Shown here piece after piece: positions 50,476 through 58,300 of a DNA stretch of 64,000 nucleotides; the first letter of the stretch is position 1, and each line of letters begins with the position of its first letter. The notes under the pieces were generated by a model. It searched no databases. It was not told the DNA's origin and saw only the letters and a program-made list of their open reading frames with translations. A program made the translations under genes and the position numbers. This stretch comes from Salinilacustrithrix flava. GTDB taxonomy: Bacteria; Actinomycetota; Acidimicrobiia; Acidimicrobiales; Salinilacustritrichaceae. The stretch covers positions 201,162-265,161 of the forward strand of contig JAMYFF010000007.1 of the NCBI GenBank assembly GCA_024128875.1, written 5' to 3'.

Positions 50476-51741
50476 TCAGCGGCCCTCCCGGGCCAGGGCA
50501 CCCTCGAGCAGCATGCCGAGCGTGTCGTCGATGACGCGCTCGTCGGGCTCGTCGGGCACCGCCAGCACCCGCATGGCCACGAGCTGGGTGATCGACCGCG
50601 CCAGGCCGACGCTGTCGACCCGTCGGCGCAGGAGCCCCCGGGTGCGCAGCTCGCGCACGTGCGGGACGAGCAGCGACGGGATCGGGGCCACCGGGAACGG
50701 GCTCTCGCCGGTCCGGTTCACCGATTCCATCACCAGCCCCTCCAGCGCGCCCCGGTTGGCCCGAGCCACCTCGATGAAGCGGGTGAGCACCTGCTCCATC
50801 CGCACGATCGGCCCCTCCTGCGCCGTCAGCGGCTCGGTGGAGATGGCCTCCAGCTCGGGCAGGTACCGGACCCACCCCGCCGCCGCCACCGCGCTGACGG
50901 TGCCGAACTGGTGGTAGACGGTGCTGGCGCTGACCCCTGCGGCGGCGGCGACCTCGGACACCTTCACCTCGCCGACCCGCCGATCCGAGAACAGCGGGGC
51001 GGCCGCCTCGGCGATGTGGCGCCAGGTCCCGCTCTCGGCCTTCGGCGGCAGGAGGCCGCTGGGCGGGCTGACGAGCTGGCGCTCCAGCGACGCGAGCTCG
51101 CTGCCCTCGACCTGCTCCCCCACCGGCCGGGTGACGGCGATGACCAGGACGGACACGAGATCGGCGTACAGCTCGGGCCGGACCGCCTCGGGATCGGCGA
51201 AGCGGCGGGCCTTGAGGCCGGCGCCGATGGCCGTCAGGGCGACCGCCAGGTCGCGGTCGGTGAAGGGCGGCATCATCTCCCGGCCGATGGAGGCCAGGCC
51301 CCGCCGGTACGCCGGCAGCACCGACTCCTGCAGGGCCCGGTAGCGGGCGGCCAGGACGTCGCCGGCCGTGCGGTCGGTGTCGTCGCTCACCGGCTGGCCC
51401 ACCACCGCGAAGAGGAGGTGCTGGAGGACGCTGGGCTGCTGCTCCGATTCGAGCCGCTGCCACTCCAATGCTGCGGCGGCGCGGAACTCGACGCCCTCGG
51501 TGAAGCCGTCGATCGCCGACAGCGACCGCTGCGTGGACTCCGCCCACAGCTGCTCCAGGCGGTCAATCACCGCGTCGGTGAACTGGGCCCGGTTGCGGAA
51601 GTGGTGGAAGAAGGACCCGGTGGTGACCCCGGCCTTCTCCGTGATGGAACGGGTGTCGACGCTGGCGAGGAGGTCCTGGAAGCGCTGCTCCAGAACCAGC
51701 TCCAGCCCGGCGTCGATCAGCGCAGTGCGACGGTCGGACAT
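50476..51741 (-). CDS. Double-TetR regulator (second of three paralogues)
   Basis: The 421-residue protein contains two TetR units: the first helix-turn-helix at residues 5-58 (TALIDAGLELVLEQRFQDLLASVDTRSITEKAGVTTGSFFHHFRNR) and the second at 240-285 (WRHIAEAAAPLFSDRRVGEVKVSEVAAAAGVSASTVYHQFGT). The two units differ from each other but each aligns closely with its counterpart in the neighbours at 48885 and 53146, so duplication occurred after the fusion. TAGCGT lies 8 nt before the ATG at 51741, with no ribosome binding site. A hairpin (51780-51798) separates it from the DUF222-HNH gene. Confidence 0.9.
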   Translation of the reverse strand: MSDRRTALIDAGLELVLEQRFQDLLASVDTRSITEKAGVTTGSFFHHFRNRAQFTDAVIDRLEQLWAESTQRSLSAIDGFTEGVEFRAAAALEWQRLESEQQPSVLQHLLFAVVGQPVSDDTDRTAGDVLAARYRALQESVLPAYRRGLASIGREMMPPFTDRDLAVALTAIGAGLKARRFADPEAVRPELYADLVSVLVIAVTRPVGEQVEGSELASLERQLVSPPSGLLPPKAESGTWRHIAEAAAPLFSDRRVGEVKVSEVAAAAGVSASTVYHQFGTVSAVAAAGWVRYLPELEAISTEPLTAQEGPIVRMEQVLTRFIEVARANRGALEGLVMESVNRTGESPFPVAPIPSLLVPHVRELRTRGLLRRRVDSVGLARSITQLVAMRVLAVPDEPDERVIDDTLGMLLEGALAREGR

Positions 51742-51749
51742 CGGTGGCG

Positions 51750-51755
51750 ACGCTA
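51750..51755 (-). promoter_or_regulatory. Candidate -10 element (TAGCGT) of the second double-TetR gene
   Basis: On the minus strand TAGCGT ends 8 nt before the ATG at 51741, the same hexamer and spacing as for the gene at 54450. Confidence 0.45.
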
Positions 51756-51779
51756 GCCAGCCACAGGCACGCGACGGTG

Positions 51780-51798
51780 CCCCCGCACGAGGCGGGGG
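51780..51798 (-). terminator. Hairpin terminator after the DUF222-HNH gene
   Basis: CCCCCGC (51780-51786) and GCGGGGG (51792-51798) form a 7-bp GC stem with a 5-nt loop, about 50 nt past the DUF222-HNH stop. Confidence 0.6.
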
Positions 51799-51847
51799 TG
51801 GCCGGAAAGCTGCTCGGTTGGAGCCTGGGCCGTGCCGTCGCCGCGTC

Positions 51848-53089
51848 CTACGCGGCGGAGACTTCGGGCGGTGGTCGTCGGCGCCCGCCGTCGGTGAGCT
51901 CGTTGCCGTGCCGGTCGAAGAACATCGGCAGCCCGTTGACCATCATGATCTCGAGCGCCCCGGCGTGGACCAGGCGGTGGTGGTGGCGGCAGAGCAGGGC
52001 CATCTGGTCGATGTTGCTCTCACCCTCGTAGTCCCACCACGTGACGTGGTGGGCGTCGCAGTGGCTGACCTTCGCGCTGCAGCCGGGTGCGGCGCAGCCC
52101 CGGTCGCGAGCCGCCAGCGCCCGGCGGATCGCCCGGTTGGCGTAGCGCTCCTTCCGACCGAGCATCAGCACCTCGCCCGTCGCATCCTGCACGAGCAGCT
52201 GCCAGCGCGAGTCGCACAGCCAGCGCTCGGCGATGCCGATGGGGATGACGGTGCCGTCCACGGTCTCCAGCACCGTCCCGGGGTGCAGGGTGCCGGACAG
52301 GAACGTCTCGTGGTCGATGAGGACCGTGAACAGCGTCTCGCGCCGACGGGGGTTGGACTCCGCGCCGGCCCCATCGAGCACCAGGCCGACGAGCGCCTCG
52401 GCCCGCCGGTTGCCCGGGGTGCGGGTGGCCACCTCGTCGTCGGGGTTGGCGTCGACCACGGACCGGTCGCGCCGCCAGATCTCGTCGTGGCGCTCGTTCA
52501 GCGCGGCCAGCACCGGCAGCCCGTGCTCCAGACCGAGGTCGGCGTTGATCTTCACCCGGTCGCCGACCTGGTTGGCGTGGACCGTGTCGTGCTCGGGGTC
52601 GTGCGGCTTCACGCCGTCCTGGTCGTGGAGGCGGATCCACGCGTCGACCTCGGTGGCGAGCCGATCGGCGTTCAGATCCATGGCCTTGCCCACCAGCTCC
52701 ACCTCGTCCTCGGCAAAGCGGTCCCGAACCCGGGGGTTGGCCACGCACCGACTGAGCACCTTGGCGTGGGACTCGGTGATCTCCCCGTCCTCGAACGCCT
52801 CCCGCGTGTGGGGCATGCACTCCAGGTGCGCAGCCAGCTTGACCCGGCTCGCCATCACGTTCCGGGCGCCGCCGACCTGACCCTGGAACCAGTTGGTGGC
52901 GCTGGTCGCCGCGTCCAGCTGCCACGCACCGCTCTCGTCGAACTCGGCCACCCGCCGGAGCAGCACCGCGTCGAGCCGGTTGCGGCACCGCTCGATGGCG
53001 GCCTGGTGCTCGACCCGCTGACGCAGCGACAGCGGCGTCACGTCGACGGCGAGCAGCGCCGCCAGCTCGGTTGCCGGGTCTCCAGGCAT
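51848..53089 (-). CDS. DUF222/13E12-type HNH endonuclease-like protein
   Basis: The 413-residue protein has an N-terminal DUF222 (13E12 repeat family) domain (residues 10-290, with GARNVMASRVKLAAHLECMPHTREAFEDGEITESHAKVLS) and a C-terminal HNH motif, GCSAKVSHCDAHHVTWWDYEGESNIDQMALLCRHHHRLVH. These are common in actinobacteria, often in many copies, and their function is not settled. The promoter upstream is textbook: TTGACT, 17 nt, TATCCT, with a LexA box in the spacer. The transcript would begin at or next to the ATG at 53089, so it is leaderless and SOS-regulated. It lies between the second and third double-TetR genes. Confidence 0.9.
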   Translation of the reverse strand: MPGDPATELAALLAVDVTPLSLRQRVEHQAAIERCRNRLDAVLLRRVAEFDESGAWQLDAATSATNWFQGQVGGARNVMASRVKLAAHLECMPHTREAFEDGEITESHAKVLSRCVANPRVRDRFAEDEVELVGKAMDLNADRLATEVDAWIRLHDQDGVKPHDPEHDTVHANQVGDRVKINADLGLEHGLPVLAALNERHDEIWRRDRSVVDANPDDEVATRTPGNRRAEALVGLVLDGAGAESNPRRRETLFTVLIDHETFLSGTLHPGTVLETVDGTVIPIGIAERWLCDSRWQLLVQDATGEVLMLGRKERYANRAIRRALAARDRGCAAPGCSAKVSHCDAHHVTWWDYEGESNIDQMALLCRHHHRLVHAGALEIMMVNGLPMFFDRHGNELTDGGRRRPPPEVSAA

Positions 53090-53096
53090 GCAGCCA

Positions 53097-53125
53097 AGGA
53101 TAGAACGAACACCAGTTCGAGTCAA
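53097..53125 (-). promoter_or_regulatory. SOS promoter: -35, LexA box and -10 of the DUF222-HNH gene
   Basis: On the minus strand: TTGACT (53125-53120), a 17-nt spacer, TATCCT (53102-53097). The spacer contains CGAACTGGTGTTCG (53119-53106), an exact CGAAC-N4-GTTCG actinobacterial LexA box. The predicted transcript start is about 53090, directly before the ATG at 53089. Confidence 0.85.
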
Positions 53126-53145
53126 CCCATATCGGACATTTCTCC

Positions 53146-54450
53146 TCAGCGGCCACTCCCGGCCACGAGGGCCCCGTCCAGCACGATGCCGAGGGTCTCG
53201 TCGATGATCCGCTCCACCGGGTCCTCGGGCGTGGTGAGGGTGCGCAGCGAGACCAGCTGGAGGATGGTGCTGCACAGCCCGGCGGCCTCGATCCGCCGGC
53301 GCAGCTGGCCCCGGGCCCGCAGCTCCCGCACGTGGGGCACCAGCAGGTCGACGAGCGGGACCGCTTCGGCGATGTTGCGGGGGCGGGTGCGCCCGGCGTC
53401 GATGCCGCGCAGGGCCAGGATCTCGAGCACCAGCCCCTCGAGGGCGCCGCGGTGCTCCCGGCCCAGCTCGATGTACCGGGCCAGCACCTGCTCGAGGCGC
53501 ACGATCGGCCCCTCCTCGGGCGTGAGCGGCGCAGCGGAGACAGCGGTGAGCTCCGGCAGCAGTCGCGCCCACCCGCAGGCCGCCACCGCGCTGACCGTGC
53601 CGAACTGGTGGTACACGGTGCTGGTGCTCACGCCCGCAGCGTCCGCCACATCGGCCACCTTCACCTCGCTGACCGGGCGCCCCACGAACAGCGGGGCGGC
53701 CGCATCGGCGATCTGGCGCCACGTCGACGCCTCCCGCTCCGGAGCCGGCGGACGGCGCACCGGCGTGGCCAGGTGGCGCTCGAGGTCGGCCAGCTCCACC
53801 GGGTCGCCCCGCTCCCCCGCCGGCCGGGTCAGGGCGACGAGCATGGCGGCCACCAGGTCGGCGAAGAGCCCCTCTCGCACGACATCGGGCTGCACCGCCT
53901 GGCGCATCTGGATGCCGTCGGCCAGGGCCGTGAACGTGACCGACAGATCCGCGAGGTCGAAGGGCGGCATCATCTCGCGGCCCATGTCGGCGACCCCGGC
54001 CCGGAACGCCGGCACCCCGGTCTCGAGCACGTACCGGTAGCAGCGCGCCAGCACCTCCCCCGCCGTCTCGTCACGCTCCTGGCTCAACGGCTGGTCGCGG
54101 GCGACCCACAGGAGGTGCTGCAGGTCGGCCTGGACCATGGTCGCCTCGAGGTTGCCCCACTCGGCCTCGGCCACCGACCGGACGTCCCCCTCGCGGTCCG
54201 CACCCGACAGGGCGGCAGCGTCGCCCACCATCTGATCGATCGACACCCGCCACATCTCGACGAACCGGTCGGCGATGGCCTGCGCGAAGTGCCCCCGGTT
54301 GCGGAAGTGGTGGAAGAACGACCCGGTGGTGACCCCGGCCTCGCCCGTGATCGATCGGGTGTCCACGCTGGCCAGCAGGTCCTGGAACCGCTGCTGCACG
54401 GCCAGCGCCACCCCGGCATCGACCAGCTGCCCCCGTCTGTCCCCCGCCAT
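53146..54450 (-). CDS. Double-TetR regulator (third of three paralogues)
   Basis: The 434-residue protein has the same two-unit plan as its neighbours: the first helix-turn-helix near residues 5-58 (QLVDAGVALAVQQRFQDLLASVDTRSITGEAGVTTGSFFHHFRNR) and the second near 240-300 (WRQIADAAAPLFVGRPVSEVKVADVADAAGVSTSTVYHQFGT). The recognition-helix segments (GVTTGSFFHHFRNR and GVS-TTVYHxFGT) are almost invariant among the three paralogues. This suggests overlapping or identical operators but different ligand domains. TAGCGT lies 8 nt before the ATG at 54450. Confidence 0.9.
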   Translation of the reverse strand: MAGDRRGQLVDAGVALAVQQRFQDLLASVDTRSITGEAGVTTGSFFHHFRNRGHFAQAIADRFVEMWRVSIDQMVGDAAALSGADREGDVRSVAEAEWGNLEATMVQADLQHLLWVARDQPLSQERDETAGEVLARCYRYVLETGVPAFRAGVADMGREMMPPFDLADLSVTFTALADGIQMRQAVQPDVVREGLFADLVAAMLVALTRPAGERGDPVELADLERHLATPVRRPPAPEREASTWRQIADAAAPLFVGRPVSEVKVADVADAAGVSTSTVYHQFGTVSAVAACGWARLLPELTAVSAAPLTPEEGPIVRLEQVLARYIELGREHRGALEGLVLEILALRGIDAGRTRPRNIAEAVPLVDLLVPHVRELRARGQLRRRIEAAGLCSTILQLVSLRTLTTPEDPVERIIDETLGIVLDGALVAGSGR

Positions 54451-54458
54451 GCCGCGGG

Positions 54459-54464
54459 ACGCTA
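54459..54464 (-). promoter_or_regulatory. Candidate -10 element (TAGCGT) of the third double-TetR gene
   Basis: TTAGCGT on the minus strand ends 8 nt before the ATG at 54450; no ribosome binding site is present. Confidence 0.45.
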
Positions 54465-54508
54465 ATCGGAGACGTGCGTCATCGGACGTCCGACCCGCGA
54501 CCGGAGGC

Positions 54509-54628
54509 CTACTGCCGGCTGCGCGCCCAGTACAACAAGCCGATCAGGACGAGCGGCGGCCCGGCCACCATGAGGATCTCGTCCCAGCCGCCCTGATGCG
54601 CGACGACCGCAGAGAGCACCGCCATCAT
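54509..54628 (-). CDS. Small membrane protein (39 aa) coupled to the Met-rich protein gene
   Basis: A 39-residue ORF starts MMAVLSAVVAHQGG and ends LVLIGLLYWARSRQ. It has two short hydrophobic stretches with a Trp-Asp-Glu turn, so one or two membrane passes are likely. Its first ATG overlaps the stop of the upstream gene (ATGA), as in other coupled gene pairs here, and the codon bias is right for this genome. There is no recognisable family. Given the neighbour, it may help a membrane-bound copper-handling or oxidase-linked complex. An ATG at 54625 is an alternative start. Confidence 0.55.
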   Translation of the reverse strand: MMAVLSAVVAHQGGWDEILMVAGPPLVLIGLLYWARSRQ

Positions 54629-55269
54629 TCGTCGTGATCGTGGGTGGCGGGCTCCTGCCCGTCGGGCCCCATGCTCACGTCCACGTCGATCGGCTTCGCG
54701 TCAGGGCCGAGGTGGAACGTCGCCGCCTCCACCTCGATCGGCACCTCGAACGTCACCACCGCAGTCAGCTGGCTGTTCGGCTGCAGCTGCTCGTCGGCCA
54801 GCAGCGTGCTGTAGGGGCGGTAGACCTTGCCGTCGACGTCGAGCGTCATGCCGCTGCCCGGGAACCGCATGACGGTGTCGCCGGCCACGAGATCGAGCTC
54901 GACAGCGACGCGCTTCATCCCCTCGGGCACCGCGTCGGACATCATCTGCGACATCGGCGCCATGGGCATGCCCGCCTGCGCGAACTGATCGGCGTTCTCC
55001 TCGTCCCCGCCGCCACCCATCATCGCCAGCATCGGGTCGTCGATGGTCCACGCGCCGATGGCCATCACCGAACCGCCGTCGTGGCTGATCGCCGTGCCGA
55101 CCGTCGCGGGGGTCCCGCGGTCGGCGGTGAGCCCCCAGACACCCAATGCCACTACGCCTAGTAGCGCGGCACCGACGAAAAGCCACCCTCTGTGACCTCC
55201 GTCTGACAAGCCGGTCGGAATGTCCGAAGACCGGGAAGAACCTTCGATTGTGACACTAGGCACCGCCAT
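54625..55269 (-). CDS. Membrane-anchored Met-rich protein, candidate copper-binding partner
   Basis: The 214-residue protein has a short cytoplasmic start, one membrane helix (about residues 28-46: GWLFVGAALLGVVALGVWGLT), and an exported beta-sandwich domain (KRVAVELDLVAGDTVMRF...VVTFEVPIEVEAATFHLG). Between them is a Met-rich stretch, MLAMMGGGG and MPMAPMSQMMSDAVPEGM, with many Met residues spaced as in extracytoplasmic copper-binding segments. The C-terminus is HDHDE, another possible metal site. It is divergent from the giant multicopper oxidase gene (84 nt between starts), so copper delivery is a sensible hypothesis but unproven. A GTG at 55263 is an alternative start. Confidence 0.7.
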   Translation of the reverse strand: MAVPSVTIEGSSRSSDIPTGLSDGGHRGWLFVGAALLGVVALGVWGLTADRGTPATVGTAISHDGGSVMAIGAWTIDDPMLAMMGGGGDEENADQFAQAGMPMAPMSQMMSDAVPEGMKRVAVELDLVAGDTVMRFPGSGMTLDVDGKVYRPYSTLLADEQLQPNSQLTAVVTFEVPIEVEAATFHLGPDAKPIDVDVSMGPDGQEPATHDHDE

Positions 55270-55288
55270 CCGAAGACCATACCTTCGA
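55223..55288. promoter_or_regulatory. Two CGAAG/CTTCG inverted-repeat units in the divergent region
   Basis: TCCGAAGACC...ACCTTCGA occurs twice (55223-55247 and 55269-55288) with different internal spacing. Each unit has CGAAG/CTTCG half-sites. The first lies at the start of the Met-rich gene's coding sequence, the second just upstream of it and of the oxidase gene. They may be operators; no regulator is known. Confidence 0.35.
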
Positions 55289-55353
55289 ACTTCGTAGGGG
55301 GGAATGGGCTTCGCAGCGGGCGGAGGAACCCCTAGAGCGGAAACGGGCGAGAG

Positions 55354-58300
55354 ATGAAGAACGACGGTGGAGTGCTGTCCCTGTGCGTGCGAGCAGGGGC
55401 AATGGCGGTTCCGATCGCAGCGTTGCAGGTCGGGATCCACGAGGAGTGGGCAGGCGTCGCGACGCTCGTCGAGCTCGCTCGGGCCTCGGTGTCGATGGCG
55501 ACGGCGGTGGCGATCGTGCTCCTCGCCGTCGACCTGATGTGGCCGACGGTTCGTCGCACGCTCGGGCTGCGCGGTGCGAGTGAGACCGTCGGCTCGATCG
55601 TCGCGGTCGCGCTGGGCATCTCGGTGGCGACCATGGTGCTCTCGTGGCTCCACGGTCTGCTCGAGGGCACGTCGTCCGACCACGACGGCCTGGTGACCGC
55701 TGCCCATCACGAGATGAGCGCGCTCGAGCACGCACTCCGAGATGGTGGAGCCGTCGCCCCGCTCGCCCTGCTCGTCGTCGCTGCCCCGCCCGTCGTCCGC
55801 CTCGCGATCCGCGCCGTCCGAGCGGCTGGCGCACCGCGCACCTCCGTCGGCGTGGCCCGGTGGTCGGCGATGGTCGGCCTCTTCGCCAGCCTGTTCGTCA
55901 TCGCCGCACCCGCAGGCCCCGCCGCTGCCGCGATCGATCCGCTCCCCGCCTGCGAGGCCGGCAACGCCGTGCGCGTCTACGACGTCGCGGCGGCCAACGC
56001 CTTCATCCCCTACACCCGATGGGAGAACGACGCCGGCGCCCCGGTGAACGGGCCCGACGGCTTCCCGCACCTCACCGACGGGGACCCCGACGGCATGGTG
56101 TTCGTGCTGCAGCAGGACAAGCTCGCGGTCCAGAACTGGCACATCCCCATCGTGGGCGACGCGGGCAACGGCTACGCGGGCGACCCGGCCGCGGGGCGGC
56201 GCCTCCGTCCTCGCCCGTTGGTGCTGCGCGCCAACGCTGGCGAGTGCATCCAGGTCACGCTCACCAACGAGCTCGATCCGGCACAGATGGCGCCGTTCCT
56301 CCCGCAGGTCGACCCGCACGTCTCGATGCACGCCTTCGGCGTGTCCTATGCGCCCAACACGGGCGACGGCAGCAGCGTCGGCCACAACACCGACACGACG
56401 GTCGGTGTCGGGGAGTCGATCACCTACTTCTGGCGAGCCCCGTCGAGCGAGGGCCTCTACCTGTTCCGCGACATGGGCATGCCCGCCGGAGCGAATGCCG
56501 ACGGTGGCGGCGCGGAGCACGGGCTGTACGGCGGCCTCGCCGTGCAGCCCGCCGGGTCGCGCTGGTTCGATCCGGTGTCAGGCGCGGAGCTCTCGTCGCC
56601 GGTGCCTGCCAACCAGTACGCCGGCGTCGCCGGCCAGAGCGGCGAGCTCTACATCGACGCCGCCATCGCGCTGCCGGACGGTCGCCGCTACCGCGAGACC
56701 GTGCAGCTCAGCCAGGACGTCATCCCCGTGGTCGCTGCGCCCCTGGTCGAGGCGCCCGAGCGGTTCTCGTTCAACTACGGCTCCGAGGCCGAGTACAAGC
56801 GCATGGAGTACAAGCCCGAGTGGTGCGCGGATTGCGTCGGTGAGGAGACCGGGCTGTCGTCGTGGACCTTCGGCGACCCGGCCACCGTCAAGCTCGCCAG
56901 CGGTTCCGGCCCATGGCTGCCGGTGGAACCCGACTACGCGGGCGAAGACCCGCTCGCCACGCCCGGCGGCCTCGCCGCGGTCAACGTCGAGGACTGCAAC
57001 CTCATGCTGACCAACGCTCCCACCGAGACGCGGGCGACGTCGTGCTACACCGCGAACGTGGCCCGGGCCTACCAGGGCGATCCGGTCAAGATCCGCTTCG
57101 GCCACGCCGGCGTGTTCGAGACCCACGTGTTCCACCTCCACGCCCACACGTGGGCTGCGGAACCCGACGACAACGGTCCGGCCGGATCCATCCCGCCGAA
57201 GCCGACCCCGGCGAACCAGCCTCGGGCGACCACCATCGACTCGCAGACCTACAGCCCGTGGACGGCGTTCACCGCAGACCTGAACTACGGCGGCGGCGCC
57301 CGCATCGGCACGGTCGGCGACTCGATCTTCCACTGCCACCTCTACCCCCACTTCGCCGCCGGCTTCTGGGCGTTGCTGCGTGTCCACGACGCGTACGAGG
57401 ACGGCACGAACGCGACCCCCGACGGTCGCCTCGTCACCAGCTGGATGGCGTTGGAGGAGGTCGGCGCCGGTGTGGTGAGCGTGCATCCCACGGTGCCCCC
57501 GGCGAAGAACCCCCCGTCGACCGACTTCCCCGGCTACCCGCGGTTCATCCCCGGCGAGTTCGGCTGGCGCGCACCGCAGCCGGTGAACGGCGTGTTCCAG
57601 CGCGAGTTCGACCCCATCACCCGGGAGCCCGTCCTCGACGGCGCCGGCAACCCGGTGGAGACCCCGGCGATGCGCCTCGTCGGCGGCAAGGCGCTCGACC
57701 CGGCGCTGCTCGAGTCGACACAGGACATCGTCTCCACCGCGACGGAGGGATCGTTCACGCTCTCCTTCGGCGGTGAGACCACCGCGCCCATCGACCTGCC
57801 CGCGACCGCGCTCGACATCGAGGACGCCCTCGAGGCGCTGGTCAACATCGAAGCCGTCCTCGTCGAAGGCGATGGCACCGAAGCGGACCCGTGGACGGTG
57901 CAGCTCGTCCTGTGGCGTTCGACGCCCGACCTGACCATCACCGCCCAGTACACGCCACTGGTCCCGGGCGTGCTGCCCGGCGTCACGGTCACCCCGATCC
58001 CGGGGACGGCGGACACCCAGACCATCGAGCTCGATGGGACGATCACCGAGTTCACGCTGACCGTCGACGGTTCCACGACCACGCCCATCTCCGCTCCGGC
58101 CCTCGCCGGCGACGTGGAAGCGGCGCTCGAGGCGCTGGCCGGCGTCGACGACGTGGCCGTGTCCGGCGACGGGACGAACGCCACGCCGTACGTCGTCGAG
58201 TTCGTCACCTTCACCGGGGCCGACCCGACGATCACCGGCATCGGGACGGCGCCGCCGGACGCTCCGATCACCGTCGTGCAGGTCGCGGGAGCACCGGCGA

